42,486 nucleotides of DNA, from assembly GCA_012030715.1 (NCBI GenBank), contig JAAUUJ010000014.1, positions 1-42,486 of the forward strand. Direction: 5' to 3'. The first letter of the stretch is position 1. Every line of letters starts with the position of its first letter. The stretch comes from Synechococcaceae cyanobacterium SM2_3_1 (GTDB lineage: Bacteria > Cyanobacteriota > Cyanobacteriia > Thermostichales > Thermostichaceae). The notes under the pieces were generated by a model that did not search any database, had not been told where the DNA came from, and saw only the letters and a program-made list of their open reading frames with translations. Below, piece after piece: positions 35,999 to 42,486 of the stretch. The position numbers and the translations under genes were made by a program.

Positions 35999-37572
35999 GT
36001 GGCAATGAAAGATCGAGGTGGAGTGTGGGATTGGAGTGGGGTCCTGGGGATCGCCGCACTGGCCATCGGACTGCTACTGGGGGGGTCGATTCTGGGCTGG
36101 ACCCTGGTACCCTTCATTCTGATTGCGGCAGGAGCGGTCTTGGTGCTGGCCTGGTTAGTTACCCATCGCGCTCTGGTCGCGGAGGTGGCCGGACTGCGTT
36201 CCACCCAGGACAACGCTAACTTTCTGGTGGCAGCCACGGCGTTTGCAGTGATTTTGATCCTGACCAATGTGGTGGCGGTCCGGGTTGATCAGAAGTTTGA
36301 TCTGACGGAAGAAGGTTTCTACACCCTGTCTCCTCAGTCTACGAGGGTGGTGCAGGAGCTGTCCCAACCCGTCAAGGTCTGGGTGGTGACTGAAAGCCCC
36401 AACCCCACCATCCGCGAGCAACTGGAGCGGTTTCAACGGCTTAACCCGCAGCAATTTAGCTTTGAGTTTCTCAATCCCCGCAACAACCCTGCAGAAGCCT
36501 CCCGCCTGGAGGTCAATCGTGTCGATACGATCGTGGTGGAAGCCGGAACAAGGCGGCAGCAGTTTGCGGAACCCGCTGGTGCTCAACTGGAGAGTGAGCT
36601 TACCCCGGCGATCCTGCGCACCGTGACCACAGACGATCTGAAGGCCTATTTCACGGAAGGTCACCAGGAACTTTCGCTCAATCCTCCTGATGGACAAATG
36701 GGGATATCTCAGGCTAGCAGTGGTCTTTCCCTCGAGGGTTCACCACCGAATCTTTGAATCTGGTCACCACCGAGATCCCCGAAGATGCCAGTATCATTGT
36801 GGTTGCTGGACCGCAGCGGCCTTTCCTGACTGGCGAAACCGATAAGTTAACCTCCTATCTGGATGAGGGGGGGAAACTTTTGCTGATGCTCAATCCCCAA
36901 ACTGATCCGAATCTTTCGCCCTTGCTGCAGGCGTGGGGAGTGGGACTGGGGGATGATGTGGTGGTGGATCGTCTGAGTGAAAGCTTCTTCCGCAGTGGAC
37001 CCCTGGTGGCTCTGGGAGCAGCCTATGATGCCGCTCATCCCATTACCGCAGATCTGGCCAGTCAGCGTCTCTTTACGCTCTTTCCTCTGGCCCGTTCCAT
37101 CTCCACCACTCCGGTGCAGGGCATCACCGCCACTCAACTGGTCTCCACGGGTCCGCAGGGTAGCTGGGGGGAAACCAGTCTGGATCTAAATCGACCCAAC
37201 CAGCAGCAAACCCTCAGCTTTGATCCTGAGGTAGATACGCCAGGACCTGTGGGGCTGGGGGTTGCCCTGAGCAAGGAGATCACAACCAGCGAAGGGGATC
37301 TGGTGGAGGCCCGACTGGTGGTTTATGGAAGCTCGGGCTTTGCCAGTGACGGAGTTTATGCACAGCAGGGGAACCCGGATCTCTTCCTGAACACGGTGAA
37401 CTGGCTGGCGGAACAGGAGGAGGAGCGCATCTCTATCCGGCCCAAGTCTGTAACCAACCGCCGTTTCACCCTCAATAACCGCAGCTTCACAGCCCTGAGC
37501 TGGATTGCTGTTTTAGTTCTGCCGGGTCTGGCCCTGATTGGCGGATTTTTACTCTGGTGGCGGCGGCGTTAA
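35999..37572 (+). CDS. GldG-like auxiliary protein of the ABC cassette (one frameshift)
   Basis: A protein of about 524 residues. Two N-terminal membrane helices (GVLGIAALAIGLLLGGSI and LVPFILIAAGAVLVLAWLV) and a third (FAVILILTNVVAVRVDQKFDL) precede a large extracytoplasmic DUF-type domain (FDLTEEGFYTLSPQST, VKVWVVTESPNP, IIVVAGPQRPFL). A final helix (WIAVLVLPGLALIGGFLLWW) ends in WRRR. The two halves join by adding one G at 36736-36738, giving LEGFTTESLNL. AGGAG lies 7 nt before the GTG start. It follows the permease by 49 nt and belongs to the same operon. Confidence 0.88.
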
Positions 37573-37638
37573 GTCCTACAGCCGATCGTTACCGTTAAGC
37601 CTTCACCCAATCGTCTGACCGTTTGTGAGGATCACTCC

Positions 37639-39087
37639 ATGTTCAAACGCAGCACTGTGCTTTTGGTTCTGGTGGCTTTTGCCCTGATCGCAGGGGTCTG
37701 GGCACTGGATCTGTTGCAAACTCAGCAGAAGCAACAGGCCTCTGAAGAAAGCCGTCTTCTGTCGGTGGAGCCGAGTATCGTGCAGGAGATCACCATTCTC
37801 AGAAGCTCATCTCCTTCTGAAGCTGCCGCCCCTGAGCCCCAGACCATTGAGGTGCGCAGGCTAACGGAAGCTGACAGCGAAACCTGGCAGATCACAAAGC
37901 CTGTCACCACTGAAGCCGATGATTTTGCCATCAGTAATCTCCTCAGCAAAGTGACCACCCTGGAGCCGCAGACCGAAATTTCTGCCAGTGCCGATCTCTC
38001 TCAATACGGTCTGGATCCTGCCCAGAGTACCCTCACCTTGACCTTAGAGAATGGGGAACAACAAAGTCTGAAGCTAGGAGCAGAGGATTTTGACAAAACT
38101 GGCATCTATCTTCAGGTGGGGGATCGTGTGGTCACGGTGCCGCGCTCGGATCAGCAGGTGCTAACCCCCGATTTATTGTCCTTGCGCAGTAAATCCCTGA
38201 CTCAAGTGCAGCGATCTGCGATTGCGGATGTGGTCATTCAGCAGTCAGACACCACGATCAAGCTGGTGCAAGCAGCCGACGGCTGGCAGATCCAGGAACC
38301 ACGACAACTGCCTGTGGATGAAACCAGGCTGGATCGTCTGATCAATCCGCTGCTCAGCCTGCAGGCCAGCGGGTTTGTGACGGAAGCGAAAGCAGAGGCT
38401 GATCTGGAGGAATTTGGTCTGGCTCAGCCTACCTCTGTGATCACGGTCACTCTCCAGCCCGATGCAGCGACAGGTCTGGAAAATGTTGTGGTCAATCTGG
38501 GGGCCCAAACTCAGACTGACCCCCCTCAGGTCTATATCACCAGCTCGCAATCACCAACCATTGCCACCCTGGCTCTCTCCACGGCAGAGGCGCTGCAGCC
38601 CACCCTCCTGGATCTGCGGGACAAATCGCTAGGCAGGATTGAGCCAGAGGCATTAGCGGAAGTGACAGTCAATGCTGAAGATCAGGACCTGGAGCGAACC
38701 TTCTTACCCTCTGCTGTGGCTGCGGGCAGTAGCCCCAATCCCATGGGCAATCGCTGGGAAGTCTCGGATCAACCTGGACGGATGGTCTCTCTGGAGGGAC
38801 TATTTACAACTTTACGAGAGATCAGAGCCACCGATTTTCTCAGCTCTGAGGATGTCGATGCAGTAGCGGCTCTCGAATCCCCAATCCTGAGTATGACGCT
38901 GGTCCCTGCTGCTGAGACGGAGGATCCAGTGGTGATTGAATTGGGTGAAGATGCGGGTCGAGCTTATGCCCGCTCATCACGACAGACCGAAAGCCTGGTG
39001 ATCGAGCCCAGCGCGATCGAAGAACTAATTTCAATTCTGGGAACCTTCAAACCCCTACCGGAGCCTGAGACATCGCCTTCCCCCTGA
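37639..39087 (+). CDS. DUF4340 domain-containing membrane-anchored protein
   Basis: A 482-residue protein with one N-terminal membrane anchor (STVLLVLVAFALIAGVWALDLL) and an extracytoplasmic region. The region repeats a pattern typical of DUF4340: S-x-L-A-D-L-S-Q-Y-G-L-D-x-P (here DLSQYGLDPAQSTLTLTL and DLEEFGLAQPTSVITVTL) followed by L-G-x-x-x-x-D-x-x-x-x-Y. It always seems to follow GldG-like genes in such cassettes. Its role is unknown. GAGGA precedes the ATG. It is the last gene of the four-gene cassette. Confidence 0.85.
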   Translation: MFKRSTVLLVLVAFALIAGVWALDLLQTQQKQQASEESRLLSVEPSIVQEITILRSSSPSEAAAPEPQTIEVRRLTEADSETWQITKPVTTEADDFAISNLLSKVTTLEPQTEISASADLSQYGLDPAQSTLTLTLENGEQQSLKLGAEDFDKTGIYLQVGDRVVTVPRSDQQVLTPDLLSLRSKSLTQVQRSAIADVVIQQSDTTIKLVQAADGWQIQEPRQLPVDETRLDRLINPLLSLQASGFVTEAKAEADLEEFGLAQPTSVITVTLQPDAATGLENVVVNLGAQTQTDPPQVYITSSQSPTIATLALSTAEALQPTLLDLRDKSLGRIEPEALAEVTVNAEDQDLERTFLPSAVAAGSSPNPMGNRWEVSDQPGRMVSLEGLFTTLREIRATDFLSSEDVDAVAALESPILSMTLVPAAETEDPVVIELGEDAGRAYARSSRQTESLVIEPSAIEELISILGTFKPLPEPETSPSP

Positions 39088-39117
39088 GACTGATCCTCAG
39101 ATTTAGCCAGAGGTTTA

Positions 39118-39831
39118 TCAGGCAATCAGCGTGGCACTGATGCCAAACAAAGCATCAACAACCAATGTGCTCAATGCTGCTCCAGCAAAGGCCAGCCAGG
39201 ACAATCGGTGTTTTGGTTCTCCAGCACTGCGATGCAGGCTCCAGATACCGATCACTAAAAGGATCAGAGATAATTCCACCGCCCAAAGGCCGCCCCACAA
39301 GGTTTGCATTTTCAGGAGCGCCGATTGAAAGGCAGCCTGTCCCTGCTGCATCTCTGTCAGTTGCATCACCTGCCGCCATTCTGATAACAGCCCAACCGAG
39401 TGGATATAGAGATCAGTGATGGCTGTTCCCAGCAGAGAGCCAAGGTAGAAGAAATTTCCCACCACTGCCCATCCAGTTCTTAATCCCCACCAGGCCAGGG
39501 GCAACCCCAGGGCTTCCACTGGCAAATGCCAGAGAGGTTCCTGCCGCAGCCAGCCCCAGTAAAGTGATCCCGCACACCAGGTCAGGGTAAACCCGAACAG
39601 CAAACTCCCCCACCAGCGGGTCTTGGGATGGGTATAGAGCTTCCAACTCAAGCCCAACCATGCCAGGGTCAAAAATAAACTGATCCAGGGGGCGTGCCGC
39701 ACCAGGGGAGCCTGGAAAAAGACGGGAACCGAGACCAGAAAGCCAGAAGCCCAAAACGTCGGCTCTGCAACCAGATCAAAATAGCGCAACACCAGCGGCT
39801 GCGAAGGCGGCGATGGAAAGGAAGTTGACAA
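39118..39831 (-). CDS. DUF3120 family cyanobacterial membrane protein
   Basis: A 237-residue membrane protein with six or so helices, starting FWASGFLVSVPVFFQAPLVRHAPW, a block I associate with DUF3120 proteins found across cyanobacteria. It is Trp-rich (for example WWGLRTGWAVVG). Function unknown. It lies 38 nt downstream of rbfA on the same strand and converges on the DUF4340 gene with 30 bases between stops. Confidence 0.7.
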   Translation of the reverse strand: MSTSFPSPPSQPLVLRYFDLVAEPTFWASGFLVSVPVFFQAPLVRHAPWISLFLTLAWLGLSWKLYTHPKTRWWGSLLFGFTLTWCAGSLYWGWLRQEPLWHLPVEALGLPLAWWGLRTGWAVVGNFFYLGSLLGTAITDLYIHSVGLLSEWRQVMQLTEMQQGQAAFQSALLKMQTLWGGLWAVELSLILLVIGIWSLHRSAGEPKHRLSWLAFAGAALSTLVVDALFGISATLIA

Positions 39832-39868
39832 TGCGATTGCTGAAAACTCTTCACAAAGAGTAACACAC

Positions 39869-40273
39869 CTATTCCTCTAAATCCCCCCCCAGGGGATCTG
39901 ACGGTAGTGATTCTTCTTCTTTGTCCCGCTGGAGCTGATTGATCAGGGAAAGGACTCGGGTGCCTCGTTCCAGCGAATGATCCTGGTAGAAAACAATTTC
40001 TGGAGTGCGGCGGAGGGCCAGACGGTGACCAATTTCGCGGCGGATGAATCTAGCGGCAGCTTGTAACCCAGTCATGGTTTCCTGCTGAGCGGCTTCGCTG
40101 CCAAAAATACTGACGTAGACACGGGCAAACTGCAGATCTTTGGTCAAAGTAACTTCGGTAACACTGACCATGCCCGCTCCCACCCGATCATCTTTAATAT
40201 CCGAGAGCAGCATCTGACTGATTTCCCGCTTGATCAATTCTGCAACCCGTGCGACTCGGCGTTCAGTTGCCAT
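39869..40273 (-). CDS. rbfA: 30S ribosome-binding factor A
   Basis: A 134-residue KH-like protein that helps 16S rRNA 5'-end maturation and cold adaptation. Family features are the start [47 protein letters not shown], and the C-terminal [27 protein letters not shown]. Length is normal. It starts 32 nt after a small lipoprotein gene on the same strand. Confidence 0.95.
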   Translation of the reverse strand: MATERRVARVAELIKREISQMLLSDIKDDRVGAGMVSVTEVTLTKDLQFARVYVSIFGSEAAQQETMTGLQAAARFIRREIGHRLALRRTPEIVFYQDHSLERGTRVLSLINQLQRDKEEESLPSDPLGGDLEE

Positions 40274-40305
40274 TGGTGCTTCCTAATTTCGCCTCTATAG
40301 CTAGT

Positions 40306-40443
40306 CTATCGAGGATTGACAACCACCAGGGTGGGGGCAGGTGTAAAGGAGGAAGAAACAGGGACACAGGAGGTAAGTAACCCAAAAGCCACCAGACAAC
40401 TGCCCGCCAGCAAAAATTTCCAGGATTGGGGGGTGGAGTGCAT
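40306..40443 (-). CDS. 45-residue predicted lipoprotein upstream of rbfA
   Basis: A small frame starting MHSTPQSWKFLLAGSCLVAF with a classical lipoprotein signal ending in the lipobox LLTSC (Cys26). The mature part is only about 20 residues, rich in Ser/Pro/Val. A GAGGA Shine-Dalgarno lies 7-8 nt before the ATG. It is on the rbfA strand with a 32-nt gap. It is not recognised as a known family. Such lipopeptides are often missed because of size. Confidence 0.6.
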   Translation of the reverse strand: MHSTPQSWKFLLAGSCLVAFGLLTSCVPVSSSFTPAPTLVVVNPR

Positions 40444-40626
40444 CAGAGGGTCCTCGGGGGAATGGGGTTACTGTTGTTACTTTATCGAGGCAGATCCGAC
40501 AATGATGTGACAGCTATCACCCGCTTCCTCTGATCCCAAGCAGTTTTTCAGGATCGGCCTTCTTGCCTGCAGCCGCCAGCCCAATCGCTACACTGAGGTG
40601 AGTCAGGTTGCCTGGAGAAAGTTTCT

Positions 40627-41178
40627 ATGGCAGGGATTGATCTATCACGTCCGTTCACACCCGTCAGGGTTGCTGTGTTGACGGTATCGGATACTCGCAC
40701 TCTGGAGCAGGATCGCTCAGGACAGGTGCTGGTGGACCGGATCAAGGCGGCGGGTCATGAGCTGATCGATCGCCAGATAGTACCCGATGACAAAGCCAGC
40801 ATTGTTGTGATTTTGCGGGCCTGGATTGCCGATCCGCGGGTGCAGGTGGTGATCTCAACCGGAGGGACGGGATTAACGGGGCGAGATGTCACCCCCGAAG
40901 CCTTTCAGGAAGTGCTGGAAAAAGAGATCCCAGGATTTGGAGAACTCTTCCGCATGCTCAGCTATGCCACCGTGGGCACCTCCACCCTCCAATCCCGAGC
41001 CCTGGGGGGAGTTGCTCAGGGAACTTATCTGTTTGCGCTGCCTGGATCCACCAGTGCCTGTCGCGAAGCCTGGGACCACATCCTCAGTCTGCAATTGGAC
41101 AGCCGTTACACCCCCTGTAATCTGGTGGATCTGCTGCCGCGACTGCAGGAGCATCTGCCCCTGGGCTCCCCTCAATAA
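40627..41178 (+). CDS. moaB: molybdenum cofactor biosynthesis protein B (MoaB/MogA family)
   Basis: A 183-residue molybdopterin-binding-domain protein: VAVLTVSDTRTLEQDRSGQ, VISTGGTGLTGRDVTPEA, the ELFRMLSYATVGTSTLQSRALGG block and FALPGSTSACREAWD. MoaB/MogA proteins adenylylate molybdopterin or support that step. The MogA/MoaB distinction cannot be settled by eye. It stands alone between rbfA and ndhF. Confidence 0.9.
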   Translation: MAGIDLSRPFTPVRVAVLTVSDTRTLEQDRSGQVLVDRIKAAGHELIDRQIVPDDKASIVVILRAWIADPRVQVVISTGGTGLTGRDVTPEAFQEVLEKEIPGFGELFRMLSYATVGTSTLQSRALGGVAQGTYLFALPGSTSACREAWDHILSLQLDSRYTPCNLVDLLPRLQEHLPLGSPQ

Positions 41179-41298
41179 ACTGACTTCAGATCCAGGAAGA
41201 AGCTCACTGACTTCGCAGATTATTCCGAATTAAAAGTTTACAATGAGAGGCGGTGCTTACGGACCACCTGAACATCGTCGTTCATCGGAACCTACCCT

Positions 41299-42486
41299 AT
41301 GGATCTCGCCTACCAGCTCACCTGGCTTGTTCCCCTTTACCCACTTCTGGCTGCTCTCCTGCTGGGGATGGCCATTCTGATGCTCAATCCCTGGATCACC
41401 CGTTCCCGCTCTCTGGCGTCGGGCCTGAGCGTCTTTCTGACCGGAACGGCAATGGTGCATGCCTTGGCGCTGCTAGTGGGGCAGCTGCAGGGTCATCCTG
41501 CCTATGACTTCAGTTTCACCTGGGCGCAGGCGGGGAGTTTTGTGGTGGCCATGGGGGTCTCACTGGACAATCTTGCCGCCCTGATGCTGGTGGTGGTGAC
41601 CACGGTTTCTTTCCTGGTGCAGGTCTATACCCATGGCTACATGGCCCATGATCCAGGCTATGTCCGCTTCTACGCTTATCTCAGTCTTTTCACCTCCTCC
41701 ATGCTGGGGCTGGTGATCAGTCCAAATCTGGTCCAGATTTATGTCTTCTGGGAACTGGTGGGCATGTGCTCGTACCTGCTGATCGGATTCTGGTATGACC
41801 GCCCGGCGGCAGCAGAGGCAGCGCAGAAAGCCTTTGTGACGAACCGCGTGGGCGACTTTGGCCTGCTGCTGGGGTTGCTGGGTCTCTACTGGCTCACCCG
41901 CACCTTCCAGTTTGAGGAAATGGGCGAGATCCTGCAGGAGATGGTCAATTCTGGTGCTGTGAGTGCGACGTTAGTGGCCCTGTTTGCGATTCTGGTGTTC
42001 CTGGGTCCGGTGGCCAAATCCGCTCAGTTTCCGCTGCATGTGTGGTTGCCGGATGCGATGGAAGGCCCTACCCCCATCTCGGCCTTGATCCATGCCGCCA
42101 CGATGGTGGCTGCGGGTGTGTTTCTGGTGGCCCGCATGTTCCCGGTTTTCGAGGGCATTCCTGTCGTCATGACCACTATTGCCTGGACGGGAGCGGGAAC
42201 CGCTTTCCTGGGGGCCAGCATTGCTGTGACTCAAAACGACATTAAAAAGGGGTTGGCCTATTCCACCATTCCAGCTGGGCTACATGACCATGGCCATGGG
42301 GGTGGGCGCCTACAGTGCCGGATTATTTCACCTCATGACCCATGCCTACTTCAAGGCCATGCTCTTTCTCGGCTCCGGATCGGTGATCCACGGCATGGAA
42401 GCGGTGGTGGGTCACAACCCAGCGGTGGCTCAGGATATGCGGGTGATGGGGGCTTACGGAAATATATGCCCATTACCTCCGCCTGT
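41299..42486 (+). CDS. ndhF: NAD(P)H dehydrogenase-1 subunit NdhF1 (5' part, two frameshifts)
   Basis: The N-terminal part of the large antiporter-like membrane subunit of the photosynthetic NDH-1 complex, which pumps protons in cyclic electron flow and respiration. It starts [20 protein letters not shown] and carries the proton-pathway blocks [39 protein letters not shown] and [19 protein letters not shown]. This pattern fits NdhF1 rather than the CO2-uptake paralogues NdhF3/F4. The frame breaks at 42270/42271, where two bases are missing before [10 protein letters not shown], and again at G5 42448-42452. Corrected, it reads on through [21 protein letters not shown] and GLRKYMPIT to the window edge. 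Confidence 0.93.
   Translation, partial: MDLAYQLTWLVPLYPLLAALLLGMAILMLNPWITRSRSLASGLSVFLTGTAMVHALALLVGQLQGHPAYDFSFTWAQAGSFVVAMGVSLDNLAALMLVVVTTVSFLVQVYTHGYMAHDPGYVRFYAYLSLFTSSMLGLVISPNLVQIYVFWELVGMCSYLLIGFWYDRPAAAEAAQKAFVTNRVGDFGLLLGLLGLYWLTRTFQFEEMGEILQEMVNSGAVSATLVALFAILVFLGPVAKSAQFPLHVWLPDAMEGPTPISALIHAATMVAAGVFLVARMFPVFEGIPVVMTTIAWTGAGTAFLGASIAVTQNDIKKGLAYSTIPAGLHDHGHGGGRLQCRIISPHDPCLLQGHALSRLRIGDPRHGSGGGSQPSGGSGYAGDGGLRKYMPITSAC

Noticed and set aside
1-42486. CRISPR arrays, tRNA or rRNA genes, insertion sequences
   Set aside because: Reading the intergenic regions on both strands showed no spaced direct repeats, no cloverleaf with a TTCGAnTC arm, no transposase and no flanking inverted repeats.

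Overview
The window comes from a cyanobacterium with fairly GC-rich DNA. It carries photosystem genes (psaM, psbM, psbB, psbT), the start of ndhF, a group 2 sigma factor, a phototaxis-type chemosensory operon with bilin-type GAF domains, and a guanidine-I riboswitch in front of a nickel-dependent guanidine hydrolase operon. Nothing in the sequence fixes the species. Sequence quality matters here. At least 17 genes or gene segments need a one- or two-base correction, mostly at short homopolymer runs, to restore a family-typical reading frame. These include housekeeping genes (glyA, purM, ndhF), so I treat the shifts as probable sequencing errors and annotate whole genes across them.

Layout. 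1-1.1 kb: a partial FtsL/DivIC-like coiled-coil gene and psaM with its terminator, both on the minus strand. 1.1-3.8 kb: glyA, a WecA-type GlcNAc-1-phosphate transferase, and a possible small frameshifted gene. 3.8-5.8 kb: a group 2 sigma factor (minus), an XRE-type HTH regulator and a small unknown gene. 5.9-8.7 kb: psbM and a [2Fe-2S] ferredoxin (minus), divergent from psbB-psbT, which ends at a clear terminator. 8.7-19.8 kb: a seven-gene minus-strand operon, in transcription order PatA-type response regulator, CheY, CheW, a three-GAF chemoreceptor, a Gln-rich coiled-coil protein, a CheA-REC hybrid and a second CheW. It resembles pixGHIJL, but the coiled-coil gene between receptor and kinase is not a standard member.

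20.2-25 kb: an ankyrin-repeat protein, a TauE/SafE permease, a PNPOx-like flavoprotein, a secreted beta/gamma-crystallin protein, and the ispD-holA pair. 25.1-27.1 kb: speA (arginine decarboxylase) with a good promoter. 27.2-31.7 kb: two unknown genes, then guanidine-I riboswitch/terminator - gdmH - hypA-like - hypB-like - substrate-binding protein. The last gene has no permease or ATPase beside it. 31.7-34 kb: an RlpA-like protein (minus) and purM.

34.2-39.1 kb: a four-gene Gld-type ABC cassette (ATPase, ABC-2 permease, GldG-like, DUF4340). 39.1-40.4 kb: a minus-strand group of a 45-residue lipoprotein, rbfA and a DUF3120 membrane protein. 40.6-42.5 kb: moaB and the start of ndhF1, which runs off the window. 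I see no tRNA, rRNA, CRISPR array or insertion sequence.
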